Shown piece after piece: positions 1 to 4,989 of a DNA stretch of 5,249 nucleotides. The position numbers were made by a program, and so were the translations under genes. The notes under the pieces are model-generated. The model made no database searches and was not told the origin of the DNA. It saw only the letters and a list, made by a program, of their open reading frames with translations. This DNA is from Pseudomonas sp. (lineage in GTDB: Bacteria; Pseudomonadota; Gammaproteobacteria; Pseudomonadales; Pseudomonadaceae). Position 1 is the first letter of the stretch. Every line of letters begins with the position of its first letter. The stretch covers positions 1 to 5,249 of the forward strand of contig DNMQ01000512.1 of assembly GCA_003488145.1 (NCBI GenBank), written 5' to 3'.

Positions 1-225
1 CCGGATGACGCCGAACTGCGCGACGGGGCCTGGCACTACCAGCGCCAGATGCCTGCGTTGCCACTCCTGCGCCTGGGGCGAACCCCCGAGGCAGGGGATT
101 ACCAACTGTGTTTTGACCAGCGTTGCCACGCGATGAGCGAATGGCTAGGCCCGCCACAAGCGGACCAGCCGGCGCTGGAAGTCTGGGGCTGTACCGTGCA
201 AGCGGCGAGTGTCGGGAACGATTGA
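1..225 (+). CDS. DUF1850-like protein, C-terminal 74 residues (5' end outside window)
   Basis: The first reading frame is open from base 1 to a TGA at 223-225 and encodes 74 residues, so the start lies upstream of the window. The visible part includes DGAWHYQRQMPALPLLRLGR, then GDYQLCFDQRCHAMSEWLG, and ends near a tryptophan and cysteine (EVWGCTV). A 'DG-W-h-aromatic ... LP-L-L' stretch followed by 'Y-LC ... RC' resembles my recollection of the C-terminal half of DUF1850 (PF08905) proteins. In that family the gene usually sits beside TAXI-type TRAP transporter genes, so a fused TRAP permease or substrate-binding protein just upstream is expected but cannot be seen. The molecular role of DUF1850 is not established. 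The reading frame is well supported by codon use, the absence of internal stops and the terminator 25 bases after the stop. The family name is less certain. Confidence 0.66.
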   Translation, partial: PDDAELRDGAWHYQRQMPALPLLRLGRTPEAGDYQLCFDQRCHAMSEWLGPPQADQPALEVWGCTVQAASVGND

Positions 226-249
226 CCGGCTGGCCGGTGATCGTTGGAG

Positions 250-280
250 AGGGGTGTTCGCGCAAGCGGCACCCCTTTTT
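250..280 (+). terminator. Rho-independent terminator of the DUF1850-like gene
   Basis: GGGGTG (251-256) pairs with CACCCC (270-275). Inside, CGC (259-261) pairs with GCG (266-268) around a GCAA tetraloop. TTTTT (276-280) follows directly, then a further T-rich stretch to about 291. It begins 25 bases after the stop codon, a classic position for an intrinsic terminator on the + strand. Confidence 0.9.
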
Positions 281-370
281 CTTTGGTTTTTCACCATTTC
301 ATCAGCGACATGCTGCGTTGAATGAAATTTTTGCTTCATGCTCATTGGCGAGTCGCCTGAAAGCCTGGTT

Positions 371-386
371 TCGCCCTGCTGGGCGA
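371..386 (+). repeat. Short hairpin identical in both arms (left copy)
   Basis: TCGCCC (371-376) and GGGCGA (381-386) form a 6-bp stem around TGCT. The same 16 bases occur in reverse complement at 956-971. It directly adjoins the covarying hairpin at 387-416. Confidence 0.8.
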
Positions 387-416
387 GTCACTTTTTCCAA
401 ACGCCGAAAAAGTAAC
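387..416 (+). repeat. Covarying hairpin, left copy
   Basis: An 11-position stem surrounds an 8-base loop (398-405), pairing 387-397 with 406-416, with one mismatch at 389/414. Compared with the right copy (926-955), the pairs 390/413, 396/407 and 397/406 have both partners changed while remaining complementary (A-T for C-G, T-A for G-C, C-G for G-C). Three double changes in one stem suggest selection on the structure and not only on the sequence. Confidence 0.75.
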
Positions 417-491
417 CAAAAACGCTTTGCCCCTGCATCCGGCCCTGCGCTTCGCTCCGGGTTCGTTCACTACGCCGCCGCTCCGAGGGTC

Positions 492-524
492 GCCGTACAA
501 GGGCCATCCATGGCCCTTTACGGC
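492..524 (+). repeat. Long hairpin around CCATCCATGG, left copy
   Basis: AAGGGCCA (499-506) pairs with TGGCCCTT (511-518) around TCCA. GCCGTA (492-497) and TACGGC (519-524) extend the stem, leaving C498 as a one-base bulge. The right copy (821-853) has the same layout including the bulge, but the pair at 493/523 is flipped (C-G here; G-C in the aligned right arm). Confidence 0.75.
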
Positions 525-528
525 TCTC

Positions 529-544
529 GCCGCATCCCTGCGGC
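529..544 (+). repeat. GCCGCA/TGCGGC hairpin, left copy
   Basis: A 6-bp stem (529-534 with 539-544) closes a TCCC loop. In the reverse-complemented right copy (801-816) the stem is GCGGCA/TGCCGC, so one pair (531/542) is inverted and pairing is kept. Confidence 0.7.
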
Positions 545-602
545 TCGCCCCTCTGCGCGACGGCTCCGTTCACCCTCCTGAAGGGGCGTTTGGAGTCGCC
601 TG

Positions 603-741
603 CAGGGCCGCGCGAGCAGAACAGCCGGATCGCTTTTGCCTTCGGATTTTAAGCGGCTACTGCATAGCCCCCAAACCGCTACAGCGCCTAGCAGAGTGGA
701 CAGGACCAACCGCTTTGCTTGGGTTCTTACGCACAAGTTAT
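603..741. other. Spacer between the inverted-repeat arms
   Basis: These 139 bases separate the two arms and show no clear extension of the inverted repeat. No gene, tRNA-like fold, promoter or transposase remnant could be recognised. It reads as unique filler with a few weak GC-rich complementary stretches. Confidence 0.55.
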
Positions 742-800
742 CAGGCGACTCCATTCGCCCCTTTCAGGAGGCCGAGTGGAATCGTTGCGGAGGGGAGCGA

Positions 801-816
801 GCGGCATGGATGCCGC
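801..816 (-). repeat. GCGGCA/TGCCGC hairpin, right copy
   Basis: GCGGCA (801-806) pairs with TGCCGC (811-816) around TGGA. It is the counterpart of 529-544 with one compensatory inversion (803/814 against 531/542). Confidence 0.7.
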
Positions 817-820
817 GAGA

Positions 821-853
821 GGCGTAAAGGGCCATGGATGGCCCTTGTACGCC
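821..853 (-). repeat. Long hairpin around CCATGGATGG, right copy
   Basis: GGCGTA (821-826) plus AAGGGCCA (827-834) pair with TGGCCCTT (839-846) plus TACGCC (848-853), leaving G847 bulged. It is the counterpart of 492-524. The pair 822/852 is the flipped equivalent of 493/523. Confidence 0.75.
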
Positions 854-925
854 GGCCCCCGGAGCAACGATGGAACGAGGGCAGTCGAGCGCAGCGAGAC
901 CCGGATGGAGGGGCAAGACTTTTTG

Positions 926-955
926 GTTCCTTTTGGGGCGACTGCCAAAAGGAAC
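926..955 (-). repeat. Covarying hairpin, right copy (perfect 11-bp stem)
   Basis: GTTCCTTTTGG (926-936) and CCAAAAGGAAC (945-955) are perfect inverted repeats around an 8-base loop. It is the counterpart of 387-416. The changed but still paired positions are 929/952, 935/946 and 936/945. Confidence 0.8.
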
Positions 956-971
956 TCGCCCAGCAGGGCGA
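956..971 (-). repeat. Short hairpin identical in both arms (right copy)
   Basis: TCGCCC (956-961) and GGGCGA (966-971) form a 6-bp stem around AGCA. It is the exact reverse complement of 371-386 and immediately adjoins the hairpin at 926-955. Confidence 0.8.
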
Positions 972-1093
972 AACCAAGCTCCCAAGCACCTCGCCAATCG
1001 ACAAGAGCTGAAGACGCTCATTCACCGCGTGCTAACCGCCTGTCAGGCAACACTCCCTTTTCAAAACGGCGAGGTAACCCTTCCCCAACCCAT

Positions 1094-1128
1094 AAAAAAG
1101 GCGCACACCCCTTTCGGTGATGTGCGCC
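1094..1128 (-). terminator. Rho-independent terminator of the ferritin-like operon
   Basis: On the minus strand GGCGCACA (1128-1121) pairs with TGTGCGCC (1107-1100). The inner TCACC/GGGG pairing has a bulged A and closes on a GAAA tetraloop. Six T residues follow (1099-1094). It starts 22 bases beyond the stop codon of the 239-aa gene. Confidence 0.92.
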
Positions 1129-1150
1129 AAAGCGTCCCGCTCGCACGCTG

Positions 1151-1870
1151 TTACTTGGTCTGCATGATCAGATCCCGACGCATCAGCGTCTTGATCTTCA
1201 CCAGATGGTCGTCTTCCTGAGTCTTGGCATGACCGAAGCTGTCGGCGATGTTCGGATGACCGGCCGCCTGCGCCAGTTCGATCAGCAGTTCCCAGGCGGC
1301 GTTGTCCGCCAACTCAGCCGTCAGCAGTGCGTTCATGCACTGCGCGACGTTGGTCCGCGGATCGGTCAGCACCTGCATGATGCCCATCGCCATGACCCCG
1401 GCGACATCCGCGCTCGGCGTCTGCGCGGTGGGGTCGGCGCCGAGTTTTTCCATCGCCGCATGCACCAGCATCATGTGCTCGAACTCTTCGTCGCGGATGT
1501 GCTGCAGCACGCCCACCAGGTCGTTGCCCGAGTCCAGGTTGCGCGCCTTGGCGATCATCGCCTCGTACAGGCGCACGCCGTTGCGCTCGAAGGCCAGGCG
1601 CTCGCCGAGCTTGTCGATGAACACCTCGGGGCTCTTGCCCTTCATCATGTCGAAGCTGGTCTTGAGCATGCCCTTGGCCGAGCCAGGCACCGGCACGGAG
1701 CCGATGCGGTCGGCCTCGGCGGCGCGTTCGGTGCGCTCGACCAGCATGCCGCGCTCATCACCCGGCACGTCCGGATGAATCTCGTTGACCGCCTCGAGCA
1801 GGCGCTTGGTGTCCTTCGGGGACATCTGCACGCCGGTGAAGTTGGAACCCACTTTCGCTGCTGTAGCCAT
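1151..1870 (-). CDS. Ferritin-like di-iron domain protein (239 aa), second gene of operon
   Basis: Predicted soluble cytoplasmic four-helix-bundle protein; no signal peptide or membrane segment is visible. After a polar N-terminal region (about residues 1-80) the bundle runs from about residue 85 to 230. The expected metal-ligand pattern can be read in order: helix 1 with E95 or E103 (FERNGVRLYEAM), helix 2 with E129xxH132 (DEEFEHM), helix 3 with E186 or E194 (LLTAELADNAAWELL), and helix 4 with E219xxH222 (QEDDH). An E, ExxH, E, ExxH series is the signature of rubrerythrin/ferritin-type di-iron sites. There is no rubredoxin Cys4 domain, so it is not a classical rubrerythrin. Start: ATG at 1870 with AGGAG six bases upstream, overlapping the previous gene's TGA. 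Iron or peroxide handling is inferred from the fold; the reaction is unknown. Confidence 0.88.
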   Translation of the reverse strand: MATAAKVGSNFTGVQMSPKDTKRLLEAVNEIHPDVPGDERGMLVERTERAAEADRIGSVPVPGSAKGMLKTSFDMMKGKSPEVFIDKLGERLAFERNGVRLYEAMIAKARNLDSGNDLVGVLQHIRDEEFEHMMLVHAAMEKLGADPTAQTPSADVAGVMAMGIMQVLTDPRTNVAQCMNALLTAELADNAAWELLIELAQAAGHPNIADSFGHAKTQEDDHLVKIKTLMRRDLIMQTK

Positions 1871-1876
1871 GATCGT

Positions 1877-1883
1877 CTCCTCA
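1877..1883 (-). promoter_or_regulatory. Shine-Dalgarno overlapping the upstream stop codon (translational coupling)
   Basis: The minus strand reads TGAGGAG, so the TGA stop of the 389-aa gene runs into the AGGAG ribosome site for the 239-aa gene, with 6 bases left before its ATG. This arrangement favours coupled translation and stoichiometric synthesis. Confidence 0.82.
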
Positions 1884-3050
1884 GGAAGCCTTGCGCATCA
1901 GTTCGCCACCCGGCGCCCACTGGTAGCCCGCCGAGACGATGTCCGAGGCGAGCCCTTCCGAGGCGAGGTGGTTGCGGTAATCCAGCGAGGACTGCGGCTC
2001 CTTGGCCTTGTCCACGTAGGCGGGGCCGGCGGTACGCAGGTTGACCTCGGCGGCCAGCACCTGGCGCACGAAATCGCGCTGGCTCTTGAACTCCACCATC
2101 TTCGGCAGCGGGCCGGCGAGCACCTCGGCCGGGTCGCGGCCTTCGAGCTTCTTGAACCATTCGCAGGCGACATTGAGGTGGCCCAGCTCATAGTCGAGGA
2201 AGCGCTCCCACATGGCCTTGATGCGCGGATTGGTCTCCTGCTCGGCGCAGCTGGCGTACATGTAGACCTCCATCGCCTCGTGCACCAGCCACTTCTCGAT
2301 ATGGCTTTCGCTGGGGTCGGAGAGCGCGCCGTACTGGGTCACGTGCTGCTCTTCCACCGACGCGATCTCGGCATACAGCTGGCGCGCCAGCGGGTCGGCG
2401 AACAGCGGGCCGATGTTCATGTAGTAGTCGTGGGTCTGGTATTCCGCGCCGGTGATCAGCGCCGCGTGGATCTTGGTGATCAGCGCCGCGCTGTCCTTCT
2501 CGTAGTTGTCGCGGATATCGTTCTCCGGGTGCCGGTGGTGCTCGGACGTCTTGCGGCCGGGAACGATGTCGGTATAGCCCTGCAGGATGTTGTTGGCATC
2601 CTTGCCCTCGAGGCGGTCGAGCATCGCCGAGTAGCGGTATAGGTGGTCGAAGTCCTCCAGCAAGCCGAAGCGATAGGTCTGCGCCTGGTAGGGGTCGGGC
2701 TCGTTCTGCGCCACGGCCGCGGTCACCTCGATGGCGACCTGCTCGTAGGCGACGGTGGTTTCCAGTGGCGAGTGGTCGGCGCCGATCAGCCAGTTGATCA
2801 TGGTCGCCTGGTGCTGCTCGGTACGCCGGATCTGCGCCAGCGGCAGGCGCAGTTCCTTGTTGAAGCGGGCGATGCCGTGACTCAGGCGCAGGGCATCGGT
2901 CTCCACGCCGTTCATGAGGATGATGCGCACCCGGGTGAACGCATCGTCATCGAGCTTGCTGATCGGCTTGCCGGCCATCTCCTTCCAGGTGAATTTCTGC
3001 TTCTCCAGTGGCGTGCCTTTGTTGTCGAAAATTCCGGAAATGGTCTCCAT
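1881..3050 (-). CDS. Long ferritin-like domain protein (389 aa), first gene of operon
   Basis: Predicted soluble, mainly helical protein with no signal peptide. The C-terminal part (about residues 195-300) has a complete di-iron series: E203, E233xxH236 (EEQH), E258 or E261 (HEAMEVYMY), and E288xxH291 (ELGH). The N-terminal part holds another set of potential ligands (E78/H80, E103 and E108, D133xxH136 within LLEDFDHLYRY) that looks like a second or half ferritin bundle. A histidine-rich HHRH (171-174) lies between them. At 389 aa it is far longer than ferritin or bacterioferritin (about 160-180 aa). The start is ATG at 3050, preceded by GGAGG; the frame stays open to 3155, but that extension lacks a ribosome site and is not protein-like. 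The gene pairs with the 239-aa ferritin-like protein downstream. Substrate and reaction are unknown; oxidative-stress or iron chemistry is an inference. Confidence 0.87.
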   Translation of the reverse strand: METISGIFDNKGTPLEKQKFTWKEMAGKPISKLDDDAFTRVRIILMNGVETDALRLSHGIARFNKELRLPLAQIRRTEQHQATMINWLIGADHSPLETTVAYEQVAIEVTAAVAQNEPDPYQAQTYRFGLLEDFDHLYRYSAMLDRLEGKDANNILQGYTDIVPGRKTSEHHRHPENDIRDNYEKDSAALITKIHAALITGAEYQTHDYYMNIGPLFADPLARQLYAEIASVEEQHVTQYGALSDPSESHIEKWLVHEAMEVYMYASCAEQETNPRIKAMWERFLDYELGHLNVACEWFKKLEGRDPAEVLAGPLPKMVEFKSQRDFVRQVLAAEVNLRTAGPAYVDKAKEPQSSLDYRNHLASEGLASDIVSAGYQWAPGGELMRKAS

Positions 3051-3266
3051 GGAGCCTCCGTTGTTATGCGTGGATATCAGGCATAGGTGGATCGCCGCCG
3101 TATGAAATCGGCGACCTAGTAAAGAGGACCGGAGGGTTCGGAAAACGATTCGCACCGTTCAGCGGACAGGCTTATCGCTACCGATGAACGGCAGATCGGG
3201 ATTTTCGACGCAAGAGGCATAACGGCGCGTAACGCCCATGGCAACAGGCCCCACCGTTTCGCTTGT
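3051..3266 (-). promoter_or_regulatory. Leader/promoter region of the ferritin-like operon
   Basis: These 216 bases lie between the peptidase stop and the first ferritin-like gene and contain no credible gene. One hairpin is visible: TCGCCG/CGGCGA (3092-3097 with 3109-3114), about 42 to 64 bases upstream of the start codon, probably in the 5' leader. No clear terminator for the peptidase gene and no convincing Fur box, OxyR site or sigma-70 promoter were found by eye. A promoter is expected here because the gap is long, but it cannot be placed. Confidence 0.45.
3055..3059 (-). promoter_or_regulatory. Shine-Dalgarno deciding the start of the 389-aa gene
   Basis: The minus strand reads CGGAGGCTCC immediately before ATG (3050-3048). 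The strong GGAGG selects this start over the in-frame ATG at 3155, which would add 35 residues of non-conserved-looking sequence. Confidence 0.8.
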
Positions 3267-4325
3267 TCAGTCGGCCAGTTTTGAAAGTTTGGCTTCCCGC
3301 TCGTCGGCAGGCAGTTCCGTGAGCGCCGCGACCGCCTGATGAAAGCGCGCCCAGTCCCGCTCGCACCGCTCGAACAACGCGGCAAAGCTCGGCACCCAGC
3401 GGTCATACAGGCCGAACGGCAAGAGCGTGGCGTTGTTCAGCGGCTGGGCGAACCAGCGATCGAAGCGCCTATCGCCGTTCCACTGGCTGTCACGCAAGTG
3501 TCGATAGCGCTGGCGCAGCGTCGCGAACTCGGCCTGCTTCAGCGCGCGCAACTCGGTTGTCGAGCGACCCGAGGCATACAGCTGGTCGAGGCGCTGGCGG
3601 GTATCGAGCAGCAGCTCAACCAGTTGCCGATAGTGCACCCGCGCGTGTTCATCCTGCTGCGGGAGGTCGCGATGGGCACGCCACTGACGCAGCCCCTCGC
3701 GCTCGACGAAGGTGGCATAGGACTCGTTGAAAGCGGTGTCGCCGGGCAGATACAGCCGCTGATGGGCCAGCTCATGGAAGATCAGCGCCGCCAGCTGCTC
3801 GTCGTTGCGCCGCAGCATCGAGCTGAGCAGCGGATCGGCGAACCAGCCCAGCGTGGAATAGGCCTCGACACCTGCCACATGGGTATCCAGCCCGCTCAGC
3901 CGCAGCCGCGCCGCCTCGCCGCGGGCGGCACCCTGGCGGAAGTAGCCGCGATAGGCCACGCAGCCGGCGATGGGAAAGCAGTGCTCCAGCGGCTTGACCG
4001 AGAACTCCTCGGTGGCGAACAGATTCCACACCACATAGGGCCGACCGAGTTCGGCGTAGAGCCGATAGCTATCGTTGTCCGGCAACTCCAGCGCCTGGCT
4101 GGCGAAGCGACGCGCCTGCAACACCTCGCCCAGCCGTTGGCGCAACGCCGCATCGCGCGATTCATCGACGATCAGCGCCTCGATGGGTTCGCGCTGGCGC
4201 AGCAACTCCAGCTGGCCGGCGGCGAGCTGGCCGTAATAACTGCAACCATTCAGACAGACGGCAAGCAGCAGGGGAACCCAGCGCAGGCTGCGGCTGTCGA
4301 TGGAGGCGGCGTTGGGCTTGGGCAT
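3267..4325 (-). CDS. Putative zinc aminopeptidase lipoprotein (PF10023-like, 352 aa)
   Basis: Predicted membrane-anchored metallopeptidase facing the periplasm. The N-terminus has a signal sequence (about residues 13-27, WVPLLLAVCLNGC) with lipobox L-N-G-C and lipidated C28; the next residue is Ser, which would favour outer-membrane sorting. The catalytic zinc motif is H184-E-L-A-H188 (FHELAHQRLY), with E201 in NESYATFVE a plausible third ligand and E208 nearby. Conserved-looking stretches are GCVAYRGYF (120-128) and the run from D147 to L171 containing AYSTLGWFADPLLSSML; together these match my recollection of the PF10023 'putative aminopeptidase' family. The C-terminal third is charged and helical. 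The start at 4325 is chosen because it gives a proper signal peptide; the frame extends upstream to 4613 but crosses repeat-like sequence. The ribosome site is weak. The physiological substrate is unknown. Confidence 0.86.
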   Translation of the reverse strand: MPKPNAASIDSRSLRWVPLLLAVCLNGCSYYGQLAAGQLELLRQREPIEALIVDESRDAALRQRLGEVLQARRFASQALELPDNDSYRLYAELGRPYVVWNLFATEEFSVKPLEHCFPIAGCVAYRGYFRQGAARGEAARLRLSGLDTHVAGVEAYSTLGWFADPLLSSMLRRNDEQLAALIFHELAHQRLYLPGDTAFNESYATFVEREGLRQWRAHRDLPQQDEHARVHYRQLVELLLDTRQRLDQLYASGRSTTELRALKQAEFATLRQRYRHLRDSQWNGDRRFDRWFAQPLNNATLLPFGLYDRWVPSFAALFERCERDWARFHQAVAALTELPADEREAKLSKLAD

Positions 4326-4344
4326 CGGGTGTACTGCTCGGTGG

Positions 4345-4380
4345 TCGGGCTGGCGCCAGCGCGCGTAGCGCACCCTACAA
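4345..4380 (-). repeat. REP-like fragment with perfect 12-base palindrome
   Basis: GCTGGCGCCAGC (4349-4360) is a perfect palindrome. On the minus strand it is preceded by TTGTAGGGTGCGC (4380-4368), a sequence I recall as the edge of extragenic palindromes common in Pseudomonas. The second half of such an element is not seen, so this is probably a decayed copy. It lies only 20-55 bases upstream of the peptidase start. Confidence 0.45.
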
Positions 4381-4458
4381 AGGCCGTGCTGCCGATTGCA
4401 ACCTGCGGCAGCCCATGACGTCCTCAATCGAACCCTTGCCGGCCACTGATCACCGGCT

Positions 4459-4462
4459 GGAG
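4459..4462 (+). promoter_or_regulatory. Shine-Dalgarno deciding the start of the first lipoprotein
   Basis: GGAG lies 8 bases before the ATG at 4471 but only 2 bases before an in-frame TTG at 4465. This supports ATG and a signal peptide beginning MRGFLL. Confidence 0.65.
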
Positions 4463-4470
4463 CCTTGTAC

Positions 4471-4896
4471 ATGCGCGGTTTCCTTCTCGTCACCCTGCTC
4501 GCCAGCCTGGCCGGCTGCTCCATGTGGATGCCCAAGCCCGATCCCGAGCAGGCCTGGGTCGAGCTCAACCCGAACGGCGAGACCCAGCTGCAGGCGGTCG
4601 CCGTGGACGGCAAGACGCTGGAGGACGATCGCTATTTCCAGGTACCGCCAGGCAGCCGCAAGCTGGAGATGCGCTACCGCTTCGAGGTCAATGGCGCCAA
4701 CGTCGGCCCCGGCAGCAACCCGCTGCCTCGCGACTGCAAGCTGACCTTGGAATACGACAAGTTCACCGCCGGGGCGCGCTATCGCCTGGTGGCAGGCGGC
4801 TATGGTTTCCGTCCCTGGGCCAAGCTCTACGACCAGCACCAGTACGTGCTGGCCCGCGCCGAGGAAAAGGGCTGCGGCGACCTCGCCGGCCGCTGA
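4471..4896 (+). CDS. Small predicted lipoprotein, paralog 1 (141 aa)
   Basis: I do not recognise a named gene. The N-terminus is a typical lipoprotein signal: MRGFLLVTLLASLAGC with lipobox L-A-G-C and lipidated C16, followed by Ser, which would favour the outer membrane. The mature part starts with a proline-rich linker (MPKPDPEQAW) and then has DGKTLEDDRYFQVPPG, followed by alternating polar/hydrophobic strands (RKLEMRYRFEV). This 'DGK...RYFQVPPG...LE-RY-FEV' pattern suggests a small beta-sandwich somewhat like PEGA-type domains; that is inference. C89 and C135 could form a disulfide in the periplasm. The next gene encodes a clear paralog. It is divergent from the peptidase lipoprotein. Confidence 0.83.
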   Translation: MRGFLLVTLLASLAGCSMWMPKPDPEQAWVELNPNGETQLQAVAVDGKTLEDDRYFQVPPGSRKLEMRYRFEVNGANVGPGSNPLPRDCKLTLEYDKFTAGARYRLVAGGYGFRPWAKLYDQHQYVLARAEEKGCGDLAGR

Positions 4897-4929
4897 GTCC
4901 GCGTTGAAATGCGCCGTCATCTGGCGCAC

Positions 4930-4981
4930 CCTCGGCAGCATCGGTGAGGCGCAGCGCGTCTCACCCCGCCATTCGCCGAGG
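4930..4981 (+). promoter_or_regulatory. Nested hairpin covering the second lipoprotein's Shine-Dalgarno
   Basis: The inner stem GGTGAGGCGC (4943-4952) pairs with GCGTCTCACC (4956-4965) over a 3-base loop, with one G-U pair. The outer stem CCTCGGC (4930-4936) pairs with GCCGAGG (4975-4981). The last four bases, GAGG (4978-4981), are the best ribosome site for the ATG at 4990. No T-run follows, so it is not an intrinsic terminator. The inner part resembles Pseudomonas REP hairpins. Confidence 0.6.
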
Positions 4982-4989
4982 ATCCAGCC

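Larger units (their letters stand above)
312..602 (+). repeat. Left arm of a large imperfect inverted repeat (intergenic element)
   Basis: This stretch matches the reverse complement of 742-1032 nearly end to end, at roughly 70-75 % identity by eye, with small indels. The outer ends match as GCGTTGAATGA against GCGGTGAATGA, and the inner ends as GGAGTCGCCTG in both arms. Reading inward, the arm holds a TCGCCC/GGGCGA hairpin (371-386), a T-rich/A-rich hairpin (387-416), a low-complexity stretch around 'GCATCCGGCCCTGCGCTTCG', a long hairpin around CCATCCATGG (492-524), and a GCCGCA/TGCGGC hairpin (529-544). Open frames here carry no recognisable domain and are best read as accidental. From memory, similar intergenic sequence occurs many times in Pseudomonas and related genomes, often mis-annotated as small hypothetical proteins. 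The function is unknown. Confidence 0.82.
742..1032 (-). repeat. Right arm of the large imperfect inverted repeat
   Basis: Read in reverse complement, this arm follows the same order as the left arm: outer end GCGGTGAATGA, the invariant TCGCCC/GGGCGA hairpin, the T-rich/A-rich hairpin, a run containing 'CTTGCCCCTCCATCCGGG', the AAGGGCCA/TGGCCCTT hairpin, the GCGGCA/TGCCGC hairpin, then GGAGTCGCCTG. The two arms have the same overall span (about 291 bases) but differ at many positions, so they are not a recent duplication. Several overlapping open frames cross this arm on both strands; none has a credible start signal or domain. The boundaries are set by the visible limits of similarity and may be off by several bases. 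Confidence 0.82.
4326..4470. promoter_or_regulatory. Divergent intergenic region between peptidase and lipoprotein genes
   Basis: These 145 bases must hold the promoters of the peptidase (minus) and the lipoprotein pair (plus). A 7-bp hairpin, GCTGCCG (4388-4394) with CGGCAGC (4406-4412), is visible. No -10/-35 pair of either orientation could be assigned with confidence. The half nearest the peptidase is occupied by a REP-like fragment. Confidence 0.4.

Noticed and set aside
312..1032. Insertion sequence or transposase remnant
   Set aside because: No DDE, HUH or serine recombinase-like residues were seen in any frame, and no clear target duplication was found at the edges.
312..1032. CRISPR array
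   Set aside because: There are only two inverted, diverged copies and no short regularly spaced direct repeats.
3080..3086. CTATGCC on the minus strand as a possible sigma-S type -10 element for the ferritin-like operon
   Set aside because: Only a partial match to the CTATACT-like consensus and no supporting second element; a chance match of this quality is common.
1205..3086. Long + strand open frames opposite the ferritin-like genes
   Set aside because: They are antisense shadows created by GC-rich codon use; the minus-strand frames carry the metal-ligand motifs, ribosome sites and terminator.
3103..3145. TTTTCC / TTTACT on the minus strand as a sigma-70 promoter
   Set aside because: Each hexamer has only 3-4 matches to consensus, so it cannot be claimed.
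3051..3155. N-terminal extension of the 389-aa ferritin-like protein (in-frame ATG at 3155)
   Set aside because: The extension lacks a ribosome site and contains the leader hairpin, and its residues do not look like a conserved segment; ATG at 3050 has a strong GGAGG just upstream.
3339..4418. 359-codon + strand frame opposite the peptidase gene
   Set aside because: The minus strand encodes the signal peptide and HELAH motif; the + strand frame has no recognisable domain.
4326..4613. N-terminal extension of the peptidase frame up to 4613
   Set aside because: It would bury the lipoprotein signal peptide inside the protein and translate through the palindromic repeat and the opposite-strand lipoprotein start.
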